A DNA stretch of 64,000 nt from Larkinella humicola (GTDB lineage: Bacteria > Bacteroidota > Bacteroidia > Cytophagales > Spirosomataceae). This document shows, in pieces, positions 8,173 through 15,958 of this stretch. Numbering within the stretch: position 1 is the first letter of the stretch; every line of letters begins with the position of its first letter. Under the pieces are notes generated by a model. That model had not been told where the DNA came from and made no database searches. It was given only the letters and a program-made list of their open reading frames with translations. Made by a program: the position numbers and the translations under genes. The stretch covers positions 434,001 to 498,000 of the forward strand of contig NZ_VTWS01000003.1 of NCBI RefSeq assembly GCF_008727875.1. Reading direction: 5' to 3'.

Positions 8173-8217
8173 ACGGGTTTAGGTTTAGGGAGTGAAACAG
8201 GGAGAACGACCGAGCCG

Positions 8218-8514
8218 TTAGCTCAGTTTTTGACCAATTTTCATGGCCAGACCCATATCGCCCTGGACCTTGAGTTTACCGAACATAAACGCGGTCATGG
8301 GGTTCAGATCACCGGTGCCTAATTTTTGTAAATCACTCAGTGACACCTTAATGGTGCAATCTGCGTCGGTGTCTTCGTTGGAAACAACGGCCGGCACCTG
8401 TCGGCCATCGATGTAGATAACACCCTGATCGGTAGCCAGTTTAACGGTGGCATCTAACCCACTGTCGGTACCTAGGCGTTGACGGATTTGATCCGTAAAT
8501 TCCTGTAAATTCAT
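8218..8514 (-). CDS. SCP2 sterol-binding domain-containing protein
   Basis: A 98-residue single-domain protein. I use the ATG at 8514 (MNLQEFTDQIRQRLGTDSGL), because the upstream in-frame extension runs through a terminator-like hairpin. The pattern DADCTIKVSLSDLQKLGTGD followed by MTAFMFGKLKVQGDMGLAMK is the SCP2/sterol-transfer core that closes a hydrophobic tunnel. In bacteria such proteins are thought to bind lipids or acyl-CoA; the ligand is unknown. There is no membrane segment or signal peptide, so it is probably cytosolic. It follows no obvious operon partner; the Gfo/Idh/MocA gene lies 45 nt downstream on the same strand. Confidence 0.88.
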   Translation of the reverse strand: MNLQEFTDQIRQRLGTDSGLDATVKLATDQGVIYIDGRQVPAVVSNEDTDADCTIKVSLSDLQKLGTGDLNPMTAFMFGKLKVQGDMGLAMKIGQKLS

Positions 8515-8546
8515 GCGTGTGGTTCGTTTATGACTCGAAATAGGAC

Positions 8547-8573
8547 AAAAACCGCTAAAACTAGGCGGTTTTT
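8547..8573. terminator. Bidirectional terminator-like hairpin in the SCP2 leader
   Basis: AAAAACCGC (8547-8555) pairs with GCGGTTTTT (8565-8573) around a 9-nt loop; both strands have a run of T after the stem. It lies 33 nt upstream of the SCP2 start. No gene ends here on either strand, so a leader attenuator or terminator of an antisense RNA are both possible. The rest of the 430-nt gap up to the sigma-factor gene shows nothing I can support as a gene. Confidence 0.45.
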
Positions 8574-8945
8574 TTGGTAAAAGTGTAAAGAATACCGAAA
8601 AATTTAGTAAGTTCAAACCCGTTAACCACGCCCTGAACTAATCTGATTTTCTCTGTACTGATGGAACGATCCTCCACAGCAACGGTTTACTTAACGGTAA
8701 TCCCATTTTCTGCATTTCTGACAATTCTGTGTATATTTACCCTCTCAATCTGTACGATCAGAATAGATAATACCCTCCCCGTGTCTTCACAGACGGCAGG
8801 TATTACTTTGGTCTGCCGGGAGATTCTCACTAACGCCAGAGCGCAAATCCGTGACCAGAGCATTCGAAGTTTGTTGACGAGCCAGTGGAGTTCTGCGTCT
8901 GATAACTAAGAACAATCAGGCTGCTTAAAAAAAACGTGTATTAGG

Positions 8946-9488
8946 ATGCAAGCTGAACAAACCCTTCTCCGACAACTGCGGAACGCCGACCCGACTGCCT
9001 TCAGGCGGGTCTACGATCGGTACGTTCAACGGATTTATTATTTCACAGTAAGCTTTCTAAAATCACCGGAAACCGCTCAACAGATTGTGCGTGACGTCTT
9101 TACTACGCTTTGGGAACGACGCAGTACGCTTGATGAAGACATCCCCCTGAACGGTTATTTGTTTACCATGACCTACGGACTCGTGCTTTCGACTTTTCGC
9201 GAACGGCACAGCCAATGCCAGCCGCAGGAAATTCTCCAGCGATTGACCACGCAGTCCGGCACCGATACCGAGGAGCAAGTGCTGTATCAGGAACTGGAAT
9301 TACTGTATCAACAGGCCGTTGGGCAACTTCCCCCGCGTCGGCGTGAAATCTACTTGCTCAGCCGACACGAAGGATATACGTCGCAGCAAATCGCGGATCG
9401 CATGAACCTCTCCACCCGAACAATCGAAGATCATCTGGCCCAGGCTTACGACACGCTGGGCAGTTATTTTCAACGACATACCTACTAA
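8946..9488 (+). CDS. ECF-type RNA polymerase sigma factor
   Basis: A 180-residue group-IV sigma factor. Region 2 (about residues 8-80) includes FRRVYDRYVQRIYYF and a degenerate AQQIVRDVFTTLWERR, which corresponds to the usual DLVQEVFLKLWE core-binding segment. Region 4 (about 120-172) carries the helix-turn-helix YTSQQIADRMNLSTRTIEDH that reads the -35 element. Regions 1.1 and 3 are absent, as expected for ECF. The FecR-type membrane partner follows after a hairpin-filled 85-nt gap. In Bacteroidota such pairs usually control a SusC/SusD transport locus, but none is adjacent here. Directing transcription of a distant target is inferred. Confidence 0.93.
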   Translation: MQAEQTLLRQLRNADPTAFRRVYDRYVQRIYYFTVSFLKSPETAQQIVRDVFTTLWERRSTLDEDIPLNGYLFTMTYGLVLSTFRERHSQCQPQEILQRLTTQSGTDTEEQVLYQELELLYQQAVGQLPPRRREIYLLSRHEGYTSQQIADRMNLSTRTIEDHLAQAYDTLGSYFQRHTY

Positions 9489-9562
9489 ATGAGTGAATGA
9501 GCGAATGAGTGAATAGATCAAAGATCCTGCTTTTTATTCACTCATTCGCTCATTCACTCATT
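9488..9562. repeat. Perfect 28-bp inverted repeat between the sigma factor and FecR genes
   Basis: Arm 9488-9515 (AATGAGTGAATGAGCGAATG and on) is the exact reverse complement of 9535-9562. The arm is a degenerate tandem of the 8-mer GAGTGAAT. The loop holds GATC-aaa-GATC. The left arm begins on the last base of the sigma-factor stop codon and the right arm ends 11 nt before the FecR start. It could limit read-through so that less anti-sigma than sigma message is made; that is a guess. Confidence 0.85.
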
Positions 9563-9573
9563 CTATCATTAGA

Positions 9574-10353
9574 ATGGAGGAATTGCTGGTTAAATACGTC
9601 CGGAATGAATGCAGCCCTGAAGAAGAGCAGTGGGTCATTGGCTGGTTGCAGAACCCGGACAACGAATCACGCTTGCGCGGATTGATGCGGAAACAATGGA
9701 GCAATCCGTCGGTTTCCGGGGTCGAATCGCCCGACTGGCAGCAGATGTGGATGGGTATTGCCCGACAAACCAAAGACTTGCCCATAGAATCCGAGCCTCC
9801 TTTATACCGCACAGTTTGGCGTCAGATTGCCCGCATTGCGATCTGGATTGGGTGTATTATTGCTTTTGGACTTGGCATCCGGTTCCTGCGGGAAGCCCAG
9901 TTGCCCGCCGATGTCATCTACCAATCCGGAGCCGATCAATCCATGCGGGTGGAATTAACAGATCATTCGTCCGTCATCCTCAATAAAAACTCAACCTTAA
10001 CGGTTTCTTCCGACTGGTCAGGCCCGAACCGCAGCATCTGGCTCGATGGCGAAGCGATTGTTGACGTGGCAGAACAGCCCATCGGTTTCCGTTTGCTGAT
10101 TCATACTGCCGACCACGTGGTGACTGAAGCACAAAAAGCCCGAATTTTCGTAGCACGAAAAGACAAAAAAGTGCGGGTCGTGGTGGAACAAGGCCTGGCT
10201 AACTTCGTCATTCACTATTCAGGCATGCTGGGCGAAATGAAGAAATATACCCTGCAACGGGGCGGTATGGCCGAGTACGACGAAAAATCAACCCAACTGA
10301 TCAGACGCCAGGTTAATCCGCTGACCTACACCTCCTGGGCACAGCCTCACTAA
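9574..10353 (+). CDS. FecR-type anti-sigma/signal-transfer membrane protein
   Basis: A 259-residue partner of the upstream sigma factor. The cytoplasmic N-terminal part (about 1-84) would hold the sigma factor. One membrane segment follows (IARIAIWIGCIIAFGLGIRF, residues 85-104). The periplasmic FecR domain (about 112-215) contains the typical runs VIYQSGADQSMRVELTDHSS, ILNKNSTLTV, IWLDGEAIVDV and VVVEQGLANFVI. Bacteroidota FecR proteins commonly run to 320-390 residues with a C-terminal DUF4974 domain that contacts the TonB receptor's signalling domain; this one ends early and lacks it. Either it uses a different input or it is a shortened form. Confidence 0.88.
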   Translation: MEELLVKYVRNECSPEEEQWVIGWLQNPDNESRLRGLMRKQWSNPSVSGVESPDWQQMWMGIARQTKDLPIESEPPLYRTVWRQIARIAIWIGCIIAFGLGIRFLREAQLPADVIYQSGADQSMRVELTDHSSVILNKNSTLTVSSDWSGPNRSIWLDGEAIVDVAEQPIGFRLLIHTADHVVTEAQKARIFVARKDKKVRVVVEQGLANFVIHYSGMLGEMKKYTLQRGGMAEYDEKSTQLIRRQVNPLTYTSWAQPH

Positions 10354-10374
10354 GTGAATGATCGAATAATTGCT

Positions 10375-10800
10375 CTACATCCCCGTCTGCGGCTCCACAA
10401 CCGGCACGACCGTCAGTAGCCGCTGCGTCGAACGCTGCTGAATTCCGGACGACTTTAATTGAAAAGCTTTTTCGATCGTTTCATCACCGTTGGTGATCTG
10501 GAACGTATAAGCTCCGTCGGCCATTTCACTCATGTCAAACCGCTGGCGGTATTTATCCAGATTTCTGGGCATGGTTTGCGCAAAGAGGACCCGGTTGTTC
10601 TGATCGCGCAACCGGACAATGATTTTACTTTTGGGATCATTTTTCTGAATAGTCACCCACAACTTCAGCGGGTTAGCCGATGGATAGGTGGCGGCTACAA
10701 AGGGCTTGTCTCCGGTAGTTGCCTGGGCGAAGGAGGACGGGCCGACCAGGAGAAAGGCACCCAACAGAAGGGCACCAAGGGGGCGAATGAGCTTTTTCAT
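10375..10800 (-). CDS. Hypothetical secreted protein
   Basis: 141 residues from the ATG at 10800. The first 26 residues are a good Sec signal (MKKLIRPLGALLLGAFLLVG, cleavage near SFAQA). The mature part is about 115 residues, beta-rich, with PLKLWVTIQKNDPKSKIIVR and DGAYTFQITNGDETIEKAFQ, which looks like a small immunoglobulin-like sandwich similar to short secreted Bacteroidota proteins of unknown role. No catalytic motif, lipobox or sorting tail is visible. It converges with the FecR gene, 21 nt between stop codons. I do not recognise a named family. Confidence 0.7.
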   Translation of the reverse strand: MKKLIRPLGALLLGAFLLVGPSSFAQATTGDKPFVAATYPSANPLKLWVTIQKNDPKSKIIVRLRDQNNRVLFAQTMPRNLDKYRQRFDMSEMADGAYTFQITNGDETIEKAFQLKSSGIQQRSTQRLLTVVPVVEPQTGM

Positions 10801-10943
10801 GTGTGTTCGTATTTGTTGCTTACTGTTCAATTGCAGACCAAAGACAACACCACACACAGGCTGGCACCGACGGCCGGGAAAAACGGCAGAAAAAAAGGAT
10901 GAGTGGTTGTAAGTCGGGAAGAACTGCCGAAAAGGCCCTGAAC

Positions 10944-12164
10944 TTACTTGATTACCGGCACTTCAAAGCTCGAAACAGCCGTACGGTGATCCGGGGAAGC
11001 CCCCACCATAAACCGGTCTTTCAAACGCAGGAAAGGTTTCTCAAAGTACATATAAGAAAGGTACGATAACAGAATCGTGAGCAAGAGTATCAATGCATAC
11101 GCCTGCAAATTGAACAGGAAAGAATGGAGGAGCCCGGGGTTGGCACGTCGACCGGCAAGCAGATTAAGCACCAGGGTTATCGCAACCGGATGGTAGATGT
11201 ACAGCCCGTACGAAATGCTTCCCATGAACTTCATCAACGGGTTTTCGAACTGCACAATGGATTGCGGATTAGACGCCAGATTAATCAATAAAAAACAAAA
11301 GAATATAGCGTAAAATTCATAATTAATTCCCGGTACCCGGAAACCGGTTGCTATAAAAGCAATTAAAAATAAATACATGATAATCTGAACTGACTTTCGA
11401 TGTAAAACTTTTAAAACGAAATGATTTTTATAAACGAAATAAGCGCCTAATCCACCAATGGCCATGCAGCCAATTCTGAATTGTGCCATAAACATCGATA
11501 TAAAAAACAAAGCCGGATGGGTTTGCTCTTTAGCAATGTGATACGGATTAAGAACAAACCGGAAATAGAAAAAAATGCCCGCCAAAACCAGGCCGACCGC
11601 TCCGATTATAACCAGTGTTCTTTTGAAATGACGGCTCAATACTAGCCAGGGCCAGAACAAATAAAACTGCTCCTCGACCCCGATCGACCAGACGTGCCCG
11701 GAGAGCGGCATGGGCTCGTAAAGACCTACGACGAGGTTGGGCAGAACGAGTAAATAGAGTGTTAGTTTTTCGTAAAAGTGATGAAAAGTGGTTTCTGACC
11801 AGATTGGCATCTGAAGAAGGCCAATAGCAGGAAAAACAAAGAAGCTGAGCAGAACGATCAGGAAATACAGCGGCCAGATGCGAAGCATCCGTCGCAGATA
11901 GAATTTGGCAATATCGACCGTACCGGTTTTCTGCTTTTCAGCCAGTAATAAATATGTAATTAAAAAACCACTCAGGACGAAGAATAAAGCAACACCAAAT
12001 TTACCAAGTTGGTAAATGACCGGCCGGTCATTCAAATTATCAATACGAAGAAAAAAGACCGATTTGTATTCTTCAATATGATGAATAATGACAGCCGATG
12101 CAGCAATAAAACGAATACCATTAAACCCTTTAAAGTAAATGGAATCGGTCTTAGCAGGAAGCAT
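10944..12164 (-). CDS. Membrane acyltransferase (acyltransferase 3 family)
   Basis: A 406-residue integral membrane O-acyltransferase of the OafA/NodX type, which transfers acetyl or other acyl groups from the cytosol to extracytoplasmic polysaccharide or lipid. Signature pieces: GFNGIRFIAASAVIIHHIEE at the N terminus (R/H catalytic region), GKFGVALFFVLSGFLITYLL, FYLRRMLRIWPLYFLIVL, and SIGVEEQFYLFWPWLVL. About ten membrane segments. No SGNH domain is fused. Its coding sequence is visibly more A/T rich than its neighbours, particularly 11,270-12,250, so horizontal acquisition is possible. No polysaccharide cluster surrounds it. Confidence 0.92.
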   Translation of the reverse strand: MLPAKTDSIYFKGFNGIRFIAASAVIIHHIEEYKSVFFLRIDNLNDRPVIYQLGKFGVALFFVLSGFLITYLLLAEKQKTGTVDIAKFYLRRMLRIWPLYFLIVLLSFFVFPAIGLLQMPIWSETTFHHFYEKLTLYLLVLPNLVVGLYEPMPLSGHVWSIGVEEQFYLFWPWLVLSRHFKRTLVIIGAVGLVLAGIFFYFRFVLNPYHIAKEQTHPALFFISMFMAQFRIGCMAIGGLGAYFVYKNHFVLKVLHRKSVQIIMYLFLIAFIATGFRVPGINYEFYAIFFCFLLINLASNPQSIVQFENPLMKFMGSISYGLYIYHPVAITLVLNLLAGRRANPGLLHSFLFNLQAYALILLLTILLSYLSYMYFEKPFLRLKDRFMVGASPDHRTAVSSFEVPVIK

Positions 12165-12255
12165 AATAGGAACAGAGTAGAGCGTATATTACATAGAATA
12201 TCCAGTTAATCGTAAATATATTATTTATATAGATAATTTATAGAATACAACGGTA

Positions 12256-13491
12256 TTAATCTTCAATGTAGTTTAAATCCTTGCCATATGTTTCATCTAA
12301 TGTCACCAAAGACCAGAAACTAATCATAAAACAAAGCAATCCAACCAGGGCGGCTGCACCAATCACACCAACCGAAAGTTTGAGCGATTGAAAGAGTGGA
12401 ATCGTTACTAATGTGGTAGCCCGGACGTTGTTTGCAATGGAGGTTGTGGCGGTGGCGCGCAGGTTGGTACCAAAATGTTCGGCCGAAACGGTTAAAAACA
12501 GGGCGATATAACCAATCGAGAATCCCAGCCCTACGCAAACGGCATAAAACAGCGGGACGGACGAAATACCGCCAAAGAGATAAATGCCTACAAACACGAG
12601 ATTCATCGTCATCAACGCCCCAATGGCCCGTCGGCGGGACCGAAACCACTGGCTCAATGCCCCGCTGATCAAATCGCCTACCGCCATACCGATATACGTG
12701 AACATGACGGTTCGACCCGGCGTGATGGGCTCGGCAATGCCCAGGGCTTTCCCGAACTCGTTGCTGAAGGTGGCCAGGATGCCGATTACAAAGTAGGTCG
12801 GAACGGCCAGCCCCATACACCGCAGGTAGGTCAGAAAGCGTTTTTGGTTGGAGAACAGCGACCAGAAATTACCGCGCCGGACGGTTTGCTCCTTGATTTT
12901 GAGAAACATTCCCGACTCGAAAACCGACACGCGCAACAGCAACAACAGCAGGCCCAGGCCACCCCCGATGAAATACGTTGTCCGCCAGTCGAACAGCACG
13001 ACGGTGAAATATGCCACCACGGCCCCAAAAAGACCCACACCCGCGATCAGTGAGGTGCCGTAGCCCCGGAGTTCTTTCGGTAGGATTTCGGAAACGAGCG
13101 TAATGCCCGCGCCCAATTCGCCGGCCAGCCCCAGCCCGGCCACAAACCGCAAAACCGCATACGTATCCGCGTCCTGCACAAAACCGCAGGCAATGTTGGC
13201 GAGTGAATAGGTAATGATGGACCCGAAGAGCACCGAAAGCCGCCCCCGCTTATCGCCCAGAATACCCCAGAAAACACCGCCCAGCAACAACCCGGCCTGC
13301 TGCCAGTTCAAAACCGTTCCCCCGATGACCGACACCTGTTTTTCGTCGAGCCCCAAATCTTTCAGACTCGGCACGCGAACGATGTTGAACAGCAACAGAT
13401 CGTAGACATCCACGAAATAGCCCAGAGCGGCCACAATAACCGGCAATGTAAACAGCGGGCGGTAGGTTACGGAAGGCGAAGAAGAAGCCAT
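12256..13491 (-). CDS. MFS transporter (first of two tandem paralogues)
   Basis: A 411-residue, 12-helix major facilitator permease. It shows the MFS loop 2-3 motif GDKRGRLSVLFGS and the family-wide block GLAGELGAGITLVSEILPKE in the helix 4-5 region. It opens with RPLFTLPVIVAALGYFVDVY and shares long identical stretches with the next gene (for example DLLLF.IVRVPSLKDLGL and PTYFVIGILATFSNEFG), so the two arose by tandem duplication. The substrate is unknown; the fold resembles the metabolite:H+ symporter group. It is separated from its paralogue by a long hairpin. Confidence 0.9.
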   Translation of the reverse strand: MASSSPSVTYRPLFTLPVIVAALGYFVDVYDLLLFNIVRVPSLKDLGLDEKQVSVIGGTVLNWQQAGLLLGGVFWGILGDKRGRLSVLFGSIITYSLANIACGFVQDADTYAVLRFVAGLGLAGELGAGITLVSEILPKELRGYGTSLIAGVGLFGAVVAYFTVVLFDWRTTYFIGGGLGLLLLLLRVSVFESGMFLKIKEQTVRRGNFWSLFSNQKRFLTYLRCMGLAVPTYFVIGILATFSNEFGKALGIAEPITPGRTVMFTYIGMAVGDLISGALSQWFRSRRRAIGALMTMNLVFVGIYLFGGISSVPLFYAVCVGLGFSIGYIALFLTVSAEHFGTNLRATATTSIANNVRATTLVTIPLFQSLKLSVGVIGAAALVGLLCFMISFWSLVTLDETYGKDLNYIED

Positions 13492-13527
13492 GCCAGAGGA
13501 AGAAGGAGAATGGTTTAATTTTAAATG

Positions 13528-13625
13528 AATGATGAATGTAAAATGAGCAACGCTAAATGTAAAAGTAGGCTGGGTGCTTCTGAACCCCTTTTACATTTAG
13601 CGTTACTCATTTTACATTCATCATT
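13528..13625. repeat. 38-nt inverted repeat between the two MFS genes
   Basis: Arm 13528-13565 matches the reverse complement of 13588-13625 at 37 of 38 positions. Arms carry words such as GATGAATGTAAAATGAG and AACGCTAAATGT. The loop is 22 nt and itself can pair GGGT with ACCC. Both flanking genes are on the minus strand; the element lies 16 nt past the end of the upstream gene and 36 nt before the start of the downstream one. Confidence 0.85.
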
Positions 13626-13641
13626 TTTAACAACGTGTCCC

Positions 13642-14907
13642 TTACTCCTCCAGGTAATTAAGATCTTTCCCGTGCGTTTCGGGAATGGTGAGGATGGAGT
13701 AAAAGCCGATCGCAAAGCTGATGATTCCCACAGCGACGCCCGCATTGACGATGTCGAGGGACGGTTTGAGATACGCGTACAGGCTGGTCATCAGAATAAC
13801 CGTTCCGCGCACCATGTTCGGCACGGTGGTAGCAGCTGTGGCCCGGAGATTCGTACCAAATTGCTCGGCTCCGATGGTGACAAACATGGCCCAGTAGCCG
13901 ATGCCGAAGCCCATCGCCAGAAAATACATGTAAAGCCCCATGACGGTTTTCGGTGCCACATACACGTAAATCAGGCTGACAATCAGAGTGAAGCCCATCA
14001 ACAGTGAAACCGCCTGCTTGCGCGATTTGAGGCCCTGACTGATGACACCACTCGCCAGGTCACCAATGGCCAGGCCAATGTAACACCACATGATGGTCAG
14101 ACCCGGTTTAACCGGTTCGGCGATGCCAAACGCCAGACCAAATTCGTTGCTGAACGTCGCGAGAATACCGATCACAAACCAGGTTGGCAGTCCGATGCCG
14201 ATGCATTTCATGTATTTTGAAAACCGCTCCCAGTTGGTAAAAAATGCGAAGAAATTGCCTTTTTGAACGTGCTTCTGTTCAGACACCTGCGTAAACATAC
14301 CGGACTCGATGACTCCGATCCGGAGCAGGAGCAGACCGATTCCCATGGCACCACCGATCAGAAAGGCGTTTTGCCAGTTGAACAGCTCGACGGTGAAATA
14401 CGCGACGACCGCGCCGAACAACCCAACCCCGGCCACCAGCGACGTGCCGATGGCGCGCAGTTGTTTGGGCAACACTTCGGAAACGAGTGTGATGCCCGCG
14501 CCCAGTTCGCCGGCCAGCCCGACACCCGCCACAAACCGCATGGCCGCGTAATAATCGGTCGGGTCCATAAACGTCACGCGGTCGATAAAACCGCAGGCAA
14601 TGTTGGCAATGGAATACGTAATGATGGAACCGAAAAGTACTGAAAGCCGTCCGCGTTTGTCGCCCAGAACGCCCCAGAGAATGCCGCCGATGAGCAATCC
14701 GCCCATTTGCCAGTTCAGAATGTTGGCCCCAACGCGGGAAATCTGCTCGTCGTTCAACCCCAGATCTTTGAGGCTCGGAACGCGGACAATGCCAAATAGC
14801 AACAAATCGTAAATGTCGACAAAGTAGCCCAGTGCAGCGACAATGACCGGAAGGCCAAACAGGGATTTGTACGATACCTTTGGCGGGGGAGGAACTGTAG
14901 AATGCAT
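13642..14907 (-). CDS. MFS transporter (second tandem paralogue)
   Basis: A 421-residue, 12-helix major facilitator permease, clearly paralogous to the 12256-13491 gene: same loop GDKRGRLSVLFGS, same GLAGELGAGITLVSEVLPKQ, same C-terminal KDLNYLEE (KDLNYIED in the paralogue). Differences concentrate in the helix 6-7 loop and helices 9-11, where substrate specificity could have drifted. It is upstream of its copy on the same strand, and an upstream promoter may serve both. No catabolic enzymes next to the pair indicate the transported compound. Confidence 0.9.
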   Translation of the reverse strand: MHSTVPPPPKVSYKSLFGLPVIVAALGYFVDIYDLLLFGIVRVPSLKDLGLNDEQISRVGANILNWQMGGLLIGGILWGVLGDKRGRLSVLFGSIITYSIANIACGFIDRVTFMDPTDYYAAMRFVAGVGLAGELGAGITLVSEVLPKQLRAIGTSLVAGVGLFGAVVAYFTVELFNWQNAFLIGGAMGIGLLLLRIGVIESGMFTQVSEQKHVQKGNFFAFFTNWERFSKYMKCIGIGLPTWFVIGILATFSNEFGLAFGIAEPVKPGLTIMWCYIGLAIGDLASGVISQGLKSRKQAVSLLMGFTLIVSLIYVYVAPKTVMGLYMYFLAMGFGIGYWAMFVTIGAEQFGTNLRATAATTVPNMVRGTVILMTSLYAYLKPSLDIVNAGVAVGIISFAIGFYSILTIPETHGKDLNYLEE

Positions 14908-15008
14908 TCGTTTGGTAAAAGGATGTTAGGAAAATAGAATGAATGGCAAGTTACCGATTTAGCCACATTTGACCAACTTATCCGCAAAGGTAGTGCCAGA
15001 CCGGTGGT

Positions 15009-15899
15009 TTAAATCGGTTGATACGGAGTCAGTTGCGCTTCACGGTGGACGATCACCTGCATGGCGGTTGCCAGGGTCCAAACTTTCAGCGCGACTCTTG
15101 AAAAGATGAAGAGTTGCTGAACCATGAACAGCAGGATAATCGGGAGCCAGCCGCTGGTGACAATCCAGGACTCGATCAGGAAGTAGATAGCAAAACAACC
15201 CGCTCCTATACTCATCAGGAGCAGATAATAACCAAAAATTGTTCGAAAATGGGCTAAAACAAACCGCAATGCCTGACGGAACGCCAGAAATGCGCGAGTG
15301 TCGTCCTGACGAAAAAGCAGAATTCTGGCGTAATCTCCCAGGCAAAGCACCAGCAACGCGAAGAAGGCAAATACAAAAAAGCAGGCCATCAGGAGATAAA
15401 TCATACTTTGCTCATTCAGCAGATCGCTCAGGCTGTAGGCCAGCAAGCCGGCGAAAAACATACCGACAAAGGCCAACGCCAGCAGGATGCCGGCGATGCC
15501 GAGAAATAACCGAAAAAACCGCCCGAAGCATTCAACACAGGCCGATAGAAACCAGCTCAGCCGGAACGCCTGCCGGAGGTGTTCGGCCGAGGGTGCTACG
15601 TACAGCAGCATACCGCCCGAAAAAAACACACTGAGAATCAGATACAAAACGCCCAGCCAACTCCCGACAGCCAGCAACGGGCCGATAGCCGATTCGCTGT
15701 TTTGCATGAAATCGCTGTAAACCGTATAGTCGAAGCTATTCAGTAATTTCAAATACGCCAGGGAAGAACCGGCTTCACTTCGGAGCGTTGCATAGGCCGA
15801 GAGTAAGACCAGCAAACCCACTAGAAAATGAACAAAATACACCCACAAAACCATACGCCACGAACGAACGACGACGTGTAAGGCACTAATAATCAGCAT
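15009..15899 (-). CDS. Unknown polytopic membrane protein
   Basis: 296 residues with about seven hydrophobic segments (roughly residues 12-38, 78-105, 115-155, 165-190, 225-245, 250-275). No signal peptide; no conserved charged residues within helices that would suggest a transporter; the C terminus is short and polar. The charged loop CLGDYARILLFRQDDTRAFL with following AFRQALRFVLAHFRTIFGYY resembles the cytosolic connectors of the widespread DUF975/YciC-like integral membrane proteins, but I cannot assign it with confidence. It lies between the MFS pair and the M1 peptidase on the same strand, 59 nt from the latter. Confidence 0.75.
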   Translation of the reverse strand: MLIISALHVVVRSWRMVLWVYFVHFLVGLLVLLSAYATLRSEAGSSLAYLKLLNSFDYTVYSDFMQNSESAIGPLLAVGSWLGVLYLILSVFFSGGMLLYVAPSAEHLRQAFRLSWFLSACVECFGRFFRLFLGIAGILLALAFVGMFFAGLLAYSLSDLLNEQSMIYLLMACFFVFAFFALLVLCLGDYARILLFRQDDTRAFLAFRQALRFVLAHFRTIFGYYLLLMSIGAGCFAIYFLIESWIVTSGWLPIILLFMVQQLFIFSRVALKVWTLATAMQVIVHREAQLTPYQPI

Positions 15900-15958
15900 T
15901 TCGGTTCAAAAACAATACATAAAAAGACTAGGGTCGCGTTCATTAGTCCGTGTTAAAA

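Noticed and set aside
8661-8909. 82-codon frame between SCP2 and the sigma factor, with one hydrophobic stretch
   Set aside because: No ribosome-binding signal, family or conserved pattern; one hydrophobic run is easily met by chance. A small membrane protein cannot be wholly excluded.
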